From contig CAMBDW010000013.1 in the NCBI GenBank assembly GCA_945865535.1, positions 1 to 43,659 on the forward strand: a stretch of DNA of 43,659 bases, given 5' to 3'. Positions 1 to 8,404 of the stretch are shown piece by piece. This stretch comes from Chryseobacterium gleum. GTDB lineage: Bacteria > Bacteroidota > Bacteroidia > Flavobacteriales > BACL11. Below the pieces are notes generated by a model that saw nothing but the letters and a program-made list of their open reading frames with translations, was not told the DNA's origin and did not search any database. The stretch's first letter is position 1; each line of letters starts with the position of its first letter. The translations under genes and the position numbers were made by a program.

Positions 1-49
1 TTTTTAGAAATAGAAACGACAATAAAACATTTAAAAATTATATTATAAA

Positions 50-985
50 ACATGCTGTGTTCAACTGATAAATGCAACACGAGATTAAAACAGATGGGTT
101 TTATCCCATCTGTTTTGAATAATCATTTAAATTCGTGTTACTATGCAAAAATTCAAACAACTAAACGAGAAGCAAAGGTATCAAATTCAATCTTTACTTC
201 ACACCAATGCTACTCAAACTAGAATTGCTATGATACTTAATGTACACAAAAGTACTATTAGTAGAGAGCTAAGTCGTAATACAGCTAAAAGAGGGAGGGG
301 AGCTTTTATTTACAATTCAGAGATAGCTATTAGGAAAACTAAGTTGCGACACAAAGAGAAACCTAAAATAATTAAATTTACTGATGAGTTGAAAGAACAA
401 GCTCGCCAATTGTTAAAACACGAAAAACTTAGTTCTGAATTGATTGCTGAGAAATGGAAATCAAAAGCAATACAAGGAGTGAGTCATGAAACAATTTACA
501 AGTGGATTTGGAGAGCTAAATCAAGTAAGCACAAAGACCTTATAGATGATAATCTATTGTACAAAGAATTACGGCATGGAAAACGCAAGCGTAAGAGAGG
601 AAATTACAAAGATTCTAGAGGGCTTATCAAAAACAGAACACCAATAAGTGATCGACCACCTTGTGTAGAATTAAGAAAAAGAATTGGAGATATAGAGGTT
701 GATTTAATGATGGGAGCTCATCATAAATCAGCTTTACTTGTGATGACCGATAGAGCTACTCTAATGACTGGGCTAGAGAAGTTGGAAAGCAAAAATGCTA
801 CATTAGTTGCTGATAAAATTATGGAAAAACTCAGTCCTTTTAATGATTCTTGGGTTAAAACCTTAACTTTTGATAATGGAAAAGAGTTTGCAGAACACGA
901 GAAGGTTGCTGAAGCATTAAATGCTAAATCCTATTTTACAAGACCTTATACTTCACAAGATAAAGGAACAGTAGAGAATAGAATT
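50..985 (+). mobile_element. IS30-family insertion sequence, right-truncated remnant
   Basis: The left part of an IS30-type element is present: non-coding left end, a hairpin, and the transposase reading frame as far as the third catalytic residue. The transposase C-terminus and the right inverted repeat are missing, because the sequence switches to an unrelated Nudix regulator at about 985. The left boundary is approximate; it probably lies between 50 and 80 near the AACACGA motif. With one end missing it should not transpose by itself. Confidence 0.7.
87..116 (+). terminator. Perfect 12-bp hairpin in the IS30 leader
   Basis: AAAACAGATGGG, a 6-nt loop and CCCATCTGTTTT form a perfect stem that ends in four Ts, 26 bases before the transposase ATG. 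A looser inverted repeat (AACACGA at 76-82, TCGTGTT near 133-139) encloses it. Insertion sequences often carry such hairpins at their ends to block transcription reading in from outside. That role is inferred. Confidence 0.5.
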
Positions 986-1663
986 ATGTCGCCAATAAAT
1001 TTATCTATTGATTGTGTTGTGCTTGGTTTTGATGAAGATCAAAAACTAAAAGTATTATTAATAAAAAAGTTTATCAATGAGAAGAATGATTTTCAATTTG
1101 CACTTCCTGGTGATTTGGTTGGTATTAATGAAGATCTATTGTCTGGAGGAAAAAGAATTTTAAAAAGTCTTACCTCTTTAGAAGACATCTATTTAAAACA
1201 GTTCTATACATTTGGGGATCCAGATAGAACTAAGCATAAAAAAGATCAATCTTGGCTTAAGATGTATCGTAAGAAGCCAGAAGAAAGAGTAGTTACAATT
1301 GGGTATATCGCTTTAGTTAAGATGGAAGATTATGTTCCTCATGCATCCTCATTTGCAATTGATGTTGAATGGATTGAGTTAGATAAAGTATCTTCTGAAT
1401 TAGCTTTTGACCATAATATTATATTAAATTATGCAATAGAATACTTAAGAGAACAATTAGATCATCAGATTGTAACTAATTTATTGCCTTTAAAATTTAC
1501 TTTATATCAATTACAAAATTTATATGAGATATTGTTAGATCAAAAATTAGATAAACGAAATTTTAGGAAAAATGTATCTAAAAATAGCCTTATAATTAAG
1601 ACTGATGAAAAACAAAAAGGTGTTGCTCACAAACCTGCACATTTATACATGTATAATAAATAG
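143..1663 (+). CDS. IS30 transposase fragment fused in frame to NrtR-like Nudix regulator
   Basis: The 506-residue frame joins two unrelated proteins. Residues 1-281 are an IS30-family transposase: N-terminal helix-turn-helix with HKSTISREL around 35-43, then an RNase H-fold domain keeping the DDE triad as Asp187, Asp244 (TFDNGKEF) and Glu278 (DKGTVENR). Normal IS30 transposases continue for several tens of residues past this Glu; here the family similarity stops three residues later. Residues 282-506 resemble full-length NrtR/AraR-type regulators: a Nudix fold with LPGD and YTFGDP motifs, then a winged helix. The Nudix box is degenerate (KRILKSLTSL instead of RExxEExG), so catalysis is unlikely. 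Met282 (986) could be a separate start for the regulator. A transposition-linked deletion or a chimeric assembly are both possible. Confidence 0.75.
   Translation: MQKFKQLNEKQRYQIQSLLHTNATQTRIAMILNVHKSTISRELSRNTAKRGRGAFIYNSEIAIRKTKLRHKEKPKIIKFTDELKEQARQLLKHEKLSSELIAEKWKSKAIQGVSHETIYKWIWRAKSSKHKDLIDDNLLYKELRHGKRKRKRGNYKDSRGLIKNRTPISDRPPCVELRKRIGDIEVDLMMGAHHKSALLVMTDRATLMTGLEKLESKNATLVADKIMEKLSPFNDSWVKTLTFDNGKEFAEHEKVAEALNAKSYFTRPYTSQDKGTVENRIMSPINLSIDCVVLGFDEDQKLKVLLIKKFINEKNDFQFALPGDLVGINEDLLSGGKRILKSLTSLEDIYLKQFYTFGDPDRTKHKKDQSWLKMYRKKPEERVVTIGYIALVKMEDYVPHASSFAIDVEWIELDKVSSELAFDHNIILNYAIEYLREQLDHQIVTNLLPLKFTLYQLQNLYEILLDQKLDKRNFRKNVSKNSLIIKTDEKQKGVAHKPAHLYMYNK
986..1663 (+). other. NrtR/AraR-like Nudix-fold transcriptional regulator moiety
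   Basis: This is the 3' part of the fused frame, about 225 residues, close to the full length of NrtR-like regulators in Bacteroidota. Those proteins bind a nucleotide-sugar or sugar ligand through a non-catalytic Nudix domain and bind DNA through a C-terminal winged helix. They usually regulate a neighbouring NAD, pentose or arabinose gene. No such target is seen here: the next feature is tmRNA on the other strand. ATG 986 lies exactly at the junction, so the regulator may be translated alone, but its promoter would now have to come from the insertion sequence. Confidence 0.6.
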
Positions 1664-1689
1664 ATTCACTAGTGGCTTCTTATTTTTAG

Positions 1690-2055
1690 TGGAGCTGGGG
1701 GGTATCGAACCCCCGTCCAAACAAGGAATAGAATAACTTTCTACATGTTTATCTGATTTTAGTTTTCGAAATTAGGCAGGAAAAAAGCAACCAAACCTAA
1801 TCCTTAGCTTTTTAAAGTTTCGCTAGTTTATAAAAGCAATAAACCAGCTATCTTGAAATTTATTATGCCTCATAATCTATAGGAATCAAGAGGTCCTATA
1901 AAAGAGACAAAAGCTTACGTAATTATATAAATTAAGCAGCTAAAGCGTAATTATTTTCGCCATTTAAAAAATTGCATTTTGATATTTACGAGCTAAAATA
2001 CAATGCTCGACATGCTTACTATTTAACGCGCTTGCTGTCAAATCCAGTCAGCCCC
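1690..2055 (-). ncRNA. ssrA: tmRNA (transfer-messenger RNA)
   Basis: Read on the minus strand, the 5' end is GGGGCTGACTGGATTTGACA (from 2055) and the 3' end is GTTCGATACCCCCCAGCTCC with the discriminator A at 1690. The ends pair as the tRNA-Ala-like acceptor, and the T arm is GGGGG-TTCGATA-CCCCC. CCA is not encoded. The reading frame gives the tag GENNYALAA followed by TAA, the pattern seen in Bacteroidota. It is a standard one-piece, unpermuted tmRNA of about 366 nt. With SmpB it rescues stalled ribosomes and tags unfinished proteins for proteolysis. Confidence 0.95.
1932..1961 (-). other. tmRNA proteolysis-tag reading frame (GENNYALAA-stop)
   Basis: The minus-strand codons read GGC GAA AAT AAT TAC GCT TTA GCT GCT TAA. 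GGC is the likely resume codon. The C-terminal ALAA is the recognition end for ClpXP-type proteases. The tag supports assignment to the Bacteroidota. Confidence 0.88.
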
Positions 2056-2075
2056 AAGAAATTAATGAACGGCTG

Positions 2076-2083
2076 CAAATTTA
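2076..2083 (-). promoter_or_regulatory. -7 box for tmRNA
   Basis: Minus strand TAAATTTG, a perfect match to the Bacteroidota -7 consensus TAnnTTTG, followed by CAGCCG and lying 20 bases before the mature tmRNA 5' end. No clear -33 TTG was found. The extended string TAAATTTGCAGC recurs in front of rpsO and lpxD. Confidence 0.45.
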
Positions 2084-2093
2084 CAAAATTCTA

Positions 2094-2124
2094 TTGCTAC
2101 ATCCTGCTCATTTTTTTACTTTTG
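2094..2124 (+). promoter_or_regulatory. Promoter (TTG-N20-TACTTTTG) for the 2140 gene
   Basis: TTG at 2094-2096, a 20-base spacer, then TACTTTTG at 2117-2124 match both halves of the Bacteroidota sigma-factor consensus. The -7 box ends 15 bases before the ATG at 2140. It lies back to back with the tmRNA promoter. Confidence 0.5.
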
Positions 2125-2139
2125 TATTTTAAAGTATAA

Positions 2140-3345
2140 ATGATGAAAATAGGCTTGTTAAAAGAGGAGAAAATCCCAGCAGATAAAAGAGTAGTATTAA
2201 CTCCTATGCAATGTAAAATACTCAAAGCAACCTATCCTGATGTTGAGTTGGTAGTTCAAAGTAGTGATATCAGATGTTTTTCGGATGATCAGTATATTTC
2301 TGAAGGAATTAATGTGGTAAATGATATTAGTGATTGTGATGTTTTTCTTGGAATAAAAGAAATCCCAAAAGAATTGCTGCTGCCTCATAAAACCTATTTT
2401 TATTTTTCTCATACTATCAAAAAACAGCCTCACAATAGAGATTTGCTTATCAAAATGTTACAATTAAAAATTAATATGATTGATTATGAGGTTTTGAAAA
2501 ACCAAAAAGGGGAGAGGTTACTTGGATTTGGTCGATATGCTGGAATTGTAGGCACTTACAATGGGTTTTTAACATATGGCTTGAAATCTGGAAAATATAA
2601 GCTAAAAGCGGCTCATCAATGTAATGATAGAGTTGATATGGAAGCAGAGTTTAAAAAAATAGTTCTTAATGATGAAAAAATAATTATTACAGGAAATGGT
2701 AGAGTAGGAAAGGGGATAATGGAAATTATGAAGAAATCTGGTGTTAAACAGGTTTCTATTGATGAGTTTCTAAATCAAATATTTCCTGAAGCTGTTTTTG
2801 TCCATCTCAATACTATGGATTATAATGAAAGAATAGATGGTTCACTATCTAATAAATATGAGTTTTATAGTCACCCTGAATTATACAAATCTTCATTTCC
2901 AAAATTCGCTAAAAGTGGAGATATCTTTATAGCAGGTCATTATTTTGGTATTGGTTCTCCATATTTATTTACTAGAGAGGATGCAAAATCAGATGATTTC
3001 AATTTAAAAGTAGTTGCTGATATTTCATGTGATACTGATGGACCAGTAGCTTCAACTATCCGATCTTCAACTATATCAGATCCTATTTATGGGTATGATC
3101 CGATTACAGAGCTGGAAGTGCCTTTCAAAAAAGATGATGCTATTGCAGTAATGGCTGTAGGTAATTTACCTTGTGAATTACCTAAAGATGCTTCTGAAGA
3201 TTTTGGAAATGAGTTTTTAGAAAAAATAATTCCTTATTTAATCAATGGTGATCAAGAGCACATTATTTCTAATGCAACTATTTGTAGCCAAGGAGATTTA
3301 ACTCCAAAATTTGAATACTTAAGGGACTATATTAAGGGAAATTAA
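2140..3345 (+). CDS. Saccharopine dehydrogenase (LYS1)-like, AlaDH/PNT-fold NAD(P)-dependent oxidoreductase
   Basis: The 401-residue protein starts with the AlaDH/PNT N-terminal signature (GLLKEEKIPADKRVVLTP). It has motifs typical of lysine-forming saccharopine dehydrogenases: SHTIKKQPHNRDLL near 90-103, then IDYEVL and GFGRYAGIVG around 114-138. The Rossmann loop GNGRVG is at 185-190. Known relatives interconvert saccharopine with lysine and 2-oxoglutarate using NAD(H); close Bacteroidota homologs are often annotated only as alanine dehydrogenase or oxidoreductase, so the substrate is uncertain. ATG codons at 2140 and 2143 are both usable. The gene overlaps the convergent rpe by 4 bases and has no metabolic partner nearby. 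Another 401-residue AlaDH-fold enzyme (ald) sits at 28223, but the two are clearly diverged. Confidence 0.65.
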   Translation: MMKIGLLKEEKIPADKRVVLTPMQCKILKATYPDVELVVQSSDIRCFSDDQYISEGINVVNDISDCDVFLGIKEIPKELLLPHKTYFYFSHTIKKQPHNRDLLIKMLQLKINMIDYEVLKNQKGERLLGFGRYAGIVGTYNGFLTYGLKSGKYKLKAAHQCNDRVDMEAEFKKIVLNDEKIIITGNGRVGKGIMEIMKKSGVKQVSIDEFLNQIFPEAVFVHLNTMDYNERIDGSLSNKYEFYSHPELYKSSFPKFAKSGDIFIAGHYFGIGSPYLFTREDAKSDDFNLKVVADISCDTDGPVASTIRSSTISDPIYGYDPITELEVPFKKDDAIAVMAVGNLPCELPKDASEDFGNEFLEKIIPYLINGDQEHIISNATICSQGDLTPKFEYLRDYIKGN

Positions 3346-3992
3346 ATTGCTTTTAGATCAGCAATTGTCTTTGTAGGGTTGTCTGATTTAAATACAAAGT
3401 TTCCTGCTACTAATACATCAGCACCGGCATCAATTAGTTTTCTTGCATTAGCAGTGGTTACACCTCCATCAATTTCTATATGTGTCTTTAATCCTTGGTC
3501 ATCAGCCATTTTTCTAAGTTTTCTTACTTTTTCATAAGTCATTTCTTCAAATTTTTGACCTCCAAATCCTGGATTTATTGACATTAGTAATACCATATAG
3601 CATTTAGGTAAGATATCTTCTAAAACACTTACAGGAGTTGTTAAGTTTAATACTACTCCGGCTTTACATCCAGCATCTTCAATTTGAGTAAGGGTTCTGT
3701 GTAGATGTACTGTCGCTTCATAATGGACAGTAATAATATCTGCTCCAATTTTTGCAAATTCCTCAATATAGCGTTCTGGTTTTTCAATCATTAGATGTAC
3801 ATCAAGAGGTTTTGTAGCATGCTTTTTTATAGCTTGAATTACGGGCATTCCATAAGATATATTTGGAACAAAATGACCATCCATTACATCAATATGAAAC
3901 CAGTCCGCTTGGCTATTGTTTACCATTTCGCAATCTCTTTGAAGGTTGCCAAAATCTGCAGCTAAAATGGAAGGGGCTATTTTATGTGACAT
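3342..3992 (-). CDS. rpe: Ribulose-phosphate 3-epimerase
   Basis: This enzyme interconverts ribulose 5-phosphate and xylulose 5-phosphate in the pentose phosphate pathway, in the cytoplasm. The 216-residue TIM barrel has SILAADFGNL at the N-terminus, metal ligands His33 and Asp35 in WFHIDVMDGHFVPN, His66 in DVHLMIEKP, the phosphate-binding stretch SINPGFGGQKF and Asp175 in EIDGGV. Length and all catalytic positions are normal. It lies downstream of rpoD but is separated by a strong terminator and has its own -7 box. Its stop overlaps the stop of the convergent dehydrogenase gene. Confidence 0.95.
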   Translation of the reverse strand: MSHKIAPSILAADFGNLQRDCEMVNNSQADWFHIDVMDGHFVPNISYGMPVIQAIKKHATKPLDVHLMIEKPERYIEEFAKIGADIITVHYEATVHLHRTLTQIEDAGCKAGVVLNLTTPVSVLEDILPKCYMVLLMSINPGFGGQKFEEMTYEKVRKLRKMADDQGLKTHIEIDGGVTTANARKLIDAGADVLVAGNFVFKSDNPTKTIADLKAI

Positions 3993-4005
3993 TTTTATTT
4001 TTTGA

Positions 4006-4013
4006 CAAAAATA
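4006..4013 (-). promoter_or_regulatory. -7 box for rpe
   Basis: Minus strand TATTTTTG matches TAnnTTTG and ends 13 bases before the rpe ATG. It directly follows the T-run of the rpoD terminator, so rpe is probably transcribed separately. No -33 TTG was confirmed. Confidence 0.4.
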
Positions 4014-4042
4014 GTTAAAAAAAAGAGGGCTAAAAGCCCTCT
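4014..4042 (-). terminator. Rho-independent terminator after rpoD
   Basis: Minus strand AGAGGGCT-TTT-AGCCCTCT forms an 8-bp stem, followed by a run of Ts. It begins 7 bases after the rpoD stop codon and separates rpoD from rpe. Confidence 0.8.
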
Positions 4043-4049
4043 GGATAAA

Positions 4050-4913
4050 TTATCCTAAATAAGTTTTCAAGATCTTACTTCTTGAAGTTTGTTTTAAGCG
4101 TCTAACAGCTTTTTCTTTAATTTGTCTTACTCTTTCTCTAGTTAAATCAAATTTCTCACCAATTTCTTCAAGAGTCATTGCATGTCCTCCAGCTAGACCA
4201 AAGTATGATGATACAACATCAGCTTCTCTAGGAGTTAGTGTTTCAAGAGCTCTTCTAATTTCTTCCCTTAAAGATTCTAGCATTAACGCATCATCTGGAT
4301 GTGGACTATCTTCAGAACCCATCACATCATATAAACTACTGTCCTCACCTTCAATTAATGGGGCATCCATAGATATATGTCTTCCTGTATTTTTTAATGA
4401 TTGTTGTACCTCAGTAAGAGAAAGTTCAACTAATTCTGCAATTTCTTCAGCTGTAGGAGGTCTTTCGAATTTTTGTTCTAAAATAGCATATGCTTTGTTA
4501 ATTTTATTTATAGATCCAATTTTATTAAGTGGAAGTCTAACAATTCTAGATTGTTCTGCAAGAGCCTGTAAAATTGACTGACGAATCCACCAAACAGCAT
4601 ACGAAATAAATTTAAAACCTCTTGTTTCATCAAACCGCTTTGCAGCTTTAATTAACCCAAGATTGCCTTCATTAATTAAGTCGGGAAGAGTAAGCCCTTG
4701 ATTTTGATATTGTTTAGCAACCGAAACTACAAAACGTAAATTTGCCTTAGTCAATTTATCAAGAGCTTTTTCATCACCGGCCCTTATTTTCTGGGCTAAC
4801 TCTACTTCCTCTTCAGCAGTAATCAAATCTACTCTTCCAATTTCTTGTAAGTATTTGTCAAGTGATGCAGTTTCTCTATTTGTAACCTGCTTTGTAATCT
4901 TTAGTTGTCTCAT
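4050..4913 (-). CDS. rpoD: RNA polymerase primary sigma factor (sigma-70, Bacteroidota type)
   Basis: This is the housekeeping sigma factor that directs RNA polymerase to promoters. At 287 residues it has region 1.2 ([18 protein letters not shown], about 19-36), region 2 (about 52-122, with [18 protein letters not shown] and [11 protein letters not shown]), region 3, and region 4 (about 218-272, TPREADVV and the helix-turn-helix [17 protein letters not shown]). It lacks region 1.1, as is usual in Bacteroidota primary sigma factors, which recognise TTG/TAnnTTTG promoters like those noted across this window. It follows pnp by 79 bases and ends in its own terminator. Confidence 0.95.
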   Translation of the reverse strand: MRQLKITKQVTNRETASLDKYLQEIGRVDLITAEEEVELAQKIRAGDEKALDKLTKANLRFVVSVAKQYQNQGLTLPDLINEGNLGLIKAAKRFDETRGFKFISYAVWWIRQSILQALAEQSRIVRLPLNKIGSINKINKAYAILEQKFERPPTAEEIAELVELSLTEVQQSLKNTGRHISMDAPLIEGEDSSLYDVMGSEDSPHPDDALMLESLREEIRRALETLTPREADVVSSYFGLAGGHAMTLEEIGEKFDLTRERVRQIKEKAVRRLKQTSRSKILKTYLG

Positions 4914-4992
4914 GTTAAGTATTTTAATTAAACAGTTTTCGCAGAGTGCTTATACGAATGATTTTGTAAAAGGTTACACTATTTCGAAAAAA

Positions 4993-7128
4993 TTAGTTAT
5001 TTTCTTTTTCAGGCTTAGGTAAAAGTACTTTTCTTGATAATTTTAGTTTTCCACTTTTCTCATCAATTGCAATTAATTTTACTTCAATTATATCCCCTTC
5101 TTTTAAAATATCTTCTACATTATCCACTCTTTCCCAAGCTAATTCAGAAACATGAACTAAGCCATCCGTGTTAGAAGAAATTCCTATAAAAGCACCATAA
5201 GGCATAATTGATTTTACTTTTCCTTTATAGATTGCTCCAATTTCAGGAATAAAGGCAATAGACTTAATTTTCTCTACTGCTAAATCAATTTTTTCTTGAT
5301 CAGTTCCTAAAATCTCAACAACACCCATGTCATCAACTTCTTGAATAGAAATATTTGTTTGGGTTGATGCTTGTAATTCTTGAATAATTTTTCCTCCAGG
5401 ACCAATAATTCCACCAATAGTAGATTTTGGGACTTTTAAGATAACGATTTTAGGAGTTTGAGGCTTTAACTGAACTCTTGGCTCAGCAATTGTTTCAACA
5501 ATTTTAGCTAAAATATGAAGCCTTCCCTCTCTTGCTTGATTTAAAGCTTTTGCTAAAATATCATAAGATAATCCTTGTACTTTTATATCCATTTGGCAAG
5601 CTGTAATTCCATCAGCAGTACCACAAACTTTAAAGTCCATATCTCCTAAATGATCCTCATCACCTAGGATATCAGAAAGTACAGCATAATTATTTGGATT
5701 TTTTTCATCAGAGATTAGTCCCATGGCAATACCAGAAACTGGTTTTTTCATTTTAATTCCTGCATCCATAAGTGCCATAGAGCCTGCACAAACAGTTGCC
5801 ATTGATGACGATCCGTTTGATTCTAGAATATCAGAAACAATTCTTACTGTATAAGGATTGTCAGCAGGAATCATTTTCTTTAATGCTCTTTGAGCTAGAT
5901 TTCCATGCCCAATTTCTCTTCTACTTGTCCCTCTTAGCATTCTTGCCTCTCCTGTTGAAAAAGGAGGGAAGTTATAGTGTAAATAAAAGGCTTCATGTCC
6001 TTGATAGGTAGCTCCATCTAAACGGTTGACATCAGTAGCTGAGCCTAAAGTTACAGTTGTTAATGATTGGGTTTCTCCTCTTGTGAATATTGCAGAGCCG
6101 TGTGGGCTTTCCAAGTAATCCACTTCACACCAAATTGGTCTGATCTCAGTAGTTTTTCTTCCATCCAATCTTTTCCCTTCTGCTAATACTAGATTTCTAA
6201 CAGCTTCTTTTTCTACATCATGATAATAAACACCAATTAAGTTAGCATCATATTTTTCTATTTCTGCTTCAGTTAAGGATGCAATCCAATCTGTTTTTAC
6301 TGCTTTGAATTTAGTGGATCTTTCCTCTTTTGCTAAACTCTCTGAAGCCACTGCATATACTTTTTCGTAAGTTTCTTTCGAAATTCTTACTCTTAAATCT
6401 TCATCATGAGTTTCATGAGAGTATGTTCTTTTTACAGCTGAAACACCAACTTTTGCAGCTAACTCTAATTGTGCTGCACATTGTACTTTAATTGCTTCAT
6501 GCGCTACTTTAATTGCTTCAATCATTTCAGCTTCTGAAGCCTCATTCATTTCTCCTTCAACCATTGCAACACTATTAGCTGATGCACCAACCATAAGGTC
6601 AATGTCTGCATTTTCTAAATCTACTGAAGAAGGATTGATGACAAATTTTCCATCAATTTTTGCAACTCTACATTCTGATATTGGTCCGTTAAAAGGAATG
6701 TCAGATACTGCAAGTGCTGCTGATGCCGCTAGAGCTGCTAAAGTATCTGGCTTTACATTTTCATCATGTGAGTTTAAGGATATCATGATTTGTACTTCAG
6801 CATGATAATCGCTTGGGAACATTGGTCTTAATATTCTATCCACCAAACGCATTATCAAAATTTCTTGATCGGTTGATCTTGCTTCTCTTTTTAAGAATCC
6901 TCCAGGGAATCTTCCATTTGCTGAAAATTTTTCTCTGTAATCAACTGTTAGTGGTAAAAAATCTACCCCTTCTTTTGCTTCAAAGCTAGATACTACTGTA
7001 GCAAGAATATGAGTTTTACCCATTCTTACTTCTACTGATCCATGTGCTTGTTTTGCTAATTTTCCTGTTGAGATAGAGATCTCTCTTCCATTATCTAATT
7101 TAATAATTACTTTTTCTTCTTTTATCAT
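4993..7128 (-). CDS. pnp: Polyribonucleotide nucleotidyltransferase (PNPase)
   Basis: A phosphorolytic 3'-5' exoribonuclease for RNA turnover. The 711 residues contain two RNase PH-like domains; the second includes [11 protein letters not shown]-type and [16 protein letters not shown] segments typical of PNPase. A KH domain (about 550-615, with the loop IGPGGKIIQ) and a C-terminal S1 domain (about 620-695, [17 protein letters not shown]) follow. Length is normal. It lies downstream of rpsO, the common rpsO-pnp order, but a hairpin terminator lies between them, so its expression probably depends on read-through or a local promoter. Confidence 0.96.
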   Translation of the reverse strand: MIKEEKVIIKLDNGREISISTGKLAKQAHGSVEVRMGKTHILATVVSSFEAKEGVDFLPLTVDYREKFSANGRFPGGFLKREARSTDQEILIMRLVDRILRPMFPSDYHAEVQIMISLNSHDENVKPDTLAALAASAALAVSDIPFNGPISECRVAKIDGKFVINPSSVDLENADIDLMVGASANSVAMVEGEMNEASEAEMIEAIKVAHEAIKVQCAAQLELAAKVGVSAVKRTYSHETHDEDLRVRISKETYEKVYAVASESLAKEERSTKFKAVKTDWIASLTEAEIEKYDANLIGVYYHDVEKEAVRNLVLAEGKRLDGRKTTEIRPIWCEVDYLESPHGSAIFTRGETQSLTTVTLGSATDVNRLDGATYQGHEAFYLHYNFPPFSTGEARMLRGTSRREIGHGNLAQRALKKMIPADNPYTVRIVSDILESNGSSSMATVCAGSMALMDAGIKMKKPVSGIAMGLISDEKNPNNYAVLSDILGDEDHLGDMDFKVCGTADGITACQMDIKVQGLSYDILAKALNQAREGRLHILAKIVETIAEPRVQLKPQTPKIVILKVPKSTIGGIIGPGGKIIQELQASTQTNISIQEVDDMGVVEILGTDQEKIDLAVEKIKSIAFIPEIGAIYKGKVKSIMPYGAFIGISSNTDGLVHVSELAWERVDNVEDILKEGDIIEVKLIAIDEKSGKLKLSRKVLLPKPEKENN

Positions 7129-7151
7129 CTTGTTTTCTTTGTTTGTAAATT

Positions 7152-7181
7152 AAAAAAGGCAATAAAACTATTGCCTTTTTT
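7152..7181 (-). terminator. Terminator hairpin between rpsO and pnp
   Basis: Stem GGCAATA / TATTGCC with a 4-base loop, extended by A6/T6 tracts on each side, so it can act in either direction. It sits 18 bases past the rpsO stop and 23 bases before the pnp start, and could attenuate transcription into pnp. Confidence 0.75.
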
Positions 7182-7199
7182 GTGTTTGTCTTTTGCGTT

Positions 7200-7469
7200 T
7201 TATCTTCTAAGACTTAAATCTTTTACTAATTCTCTGTATTTTAGAATATCTTTAGCTTCTAAATAAGTTAGTAGCTTTCTTCTTTTACCAACCATTAATT
7301 GTAGTGATCTTTGTGTTGCGTAATCTTTACGGTTTACTTTTAGATGTTCGGTTGAGTCGGCAATTTTTTTTGTAAATAATGCTACTTGAGAATAAACTGA
7401 TCCGGTATCTTTAGTATTACTACCAAATTTTTTGAAGATATTTTCTTTTTCTTGTGTCGTTAAGCTCAT
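7200..7469 (-). CDS. rpsO: 30S ribosomal protein S15
   Basis: An 89-residue protein that binds 16S rRNA helices 20-22 early in 30S assembly. The family pattern is complete: TGSVYSQVALFTKKI near 21-35, HLKVNRKDYATQRSL near 42-56, then LMVGKRRKLLTYLEAKD and YRELVKDLSLRR at the C-terminus. Normal length. It is preceded by a perfect -7 box and followed by a terminator before pnp. Confidence 0.97.
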   Translation of the reverse strand: MSLTTQEKENIFKKFGSNTKDTGSVYSQVALFTKKIADSTEHLKVNRKDYATQRSLQLMVGKRRKLLTYLEAKDILKYRELVKDLSLRR

Positions 7470-7509
7470 CTTAGATTTTTTGTTCTTTATTCTTAAATTT
7501 TATGGGCTG

Positions 7510-7517
7510 CAAATTTA
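7510..7517 (-). promoter_or_regulatory. -7 box for rpsO
   Basis: Minus strand TAAATTTG, followed by CAGCCC, 40 bases before the rpsO ATG. It shares the 12-base string TAAATTTGCAGC with the tmRNA and lpxD upstream regions. No clear -33 TTG. Confidence 0.45.
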
Positions 7518-7559
7518 GTAAACTTATTTAATAAAGCCTAAATTTTCAGAATAATTTAT

Positions 7560-8402
7560 TTATTGCATGATTTTAAATAATTGAGCAAGTTTTTCTTTTA
7601 GATCTTTTCTATCAATAATCATGTCAATAAAACCTTTTTCTAATAAGAATTCAGCAGTTTGAAATCCTTCAGGTAAATCTTTTCCAATAGTTTCTTTTAC
7701 TACTTTAGGTCCTGCAAATCCAATTAAAGCATTTGGTTCCGAAATATTCATATCTCCTAACATGGAAAAGGATGCTGTTGCGCCACCAAATGTAGGGTCG
7801 GTACATAAAGAAATATATGGTAAACCTGCTTTATCTAATTGGGCAAGTTTTGCTGATGTTTTTGCTAATTGCATTAGTGATATACCCGCTTCCATCATTC
7901 TTGCACCACCTGATTTTGAAATAATTAGCATAGGGTGTTTATTTTCACGAGCATAATCAATAGCTCTTGCAATTTTCTCACCAACAACCGATCCCATTGA
8001 TCCTCCGATAAATGAAAAATCCATACAAGCAATAACTACAGTTTCATCATTTAGTTTACCGTGGGCAGTTCGTACAGCATCTTTTAATCCTGTACTATTC
8101 TGCATGGATTTTAATCTTTCAGGATATGTCTTTTTATCCGTAAATGTCAAAGGATCTAAAGATGACATATTTTTATCTAGTTCAGTAAATTGATTATTGT
8201 CAAATAATATTTCGAAATATTCTACTGATCCTATACGGCTATGGTAATTGCAATTGGCACAGATATGTAAGTTCTGCTTATGCTCTTGAGTAGTAATAAT
8301 TGTTCTGCATTTAGGGCATTTACTCCAAAGTCCATCTGGGGTTTCTTTCTTATCTTTAGTAGAAGTAGATATTCCTTTTTTGATTCTTTTAAACCAATCC
8401 AT
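7560..8402 (-). CDS. accD: Acetyl-CoA carboxylase carboxyltransferase subunit beta
   Basis: Forms the carboxyltransferase with AccA and moves the carboxyl group from carboxybiotin to acetyl-CoA, the first step of fatty acid synthesis. The 280-residue protein has the N-terminal zinc ribbon with Cys29, Cys32, Cys48 and Cys51, then the crotonase-fold domain with [33 protein letters not shown] and [17 protein letters not shown]. Length is normal. It starts 2 bases after the aldolase stop, so the two genes form an operon. The cognate biotin ligase birA is in the window at 37089. Confidence 0.96.
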   Translation of the reverse strand: MDWFKRIKKGISTSTKDKKETPDGLWSKCPKCRTIITTQEHKQNLHICANCNYHSRIGSVEYFEILFDNNQFTELDKNMSSLDPLTFTDKKTYPERLKSMQNSTGLKDAVRTAHGKLNDETVVIACMDFSFIGGSMGSVVGEKIARAIDYARENKHPMLIISKSGGARMMEAGISLMQLAKTSAKLAQLDKAGLPYISLCTDPTFGGATASFSMLGDMNISEPNALIGFAGPKVVKETIGKDLPEGFQTAEFLLEKGFIDMIIDRKDLKEKLAQLFKIMQ

Positions 8403-8404
8403 AA

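Noticed and set aside
986-1663. Active ADP-ribose or sugar-nucleotide Nudix hydrolase
   Set aside because: The Nudix box has lost the catalytic glutamates (KRILKSLTSL), unlike the intact box in the 38848 gene, so a regulatory role is more likely.
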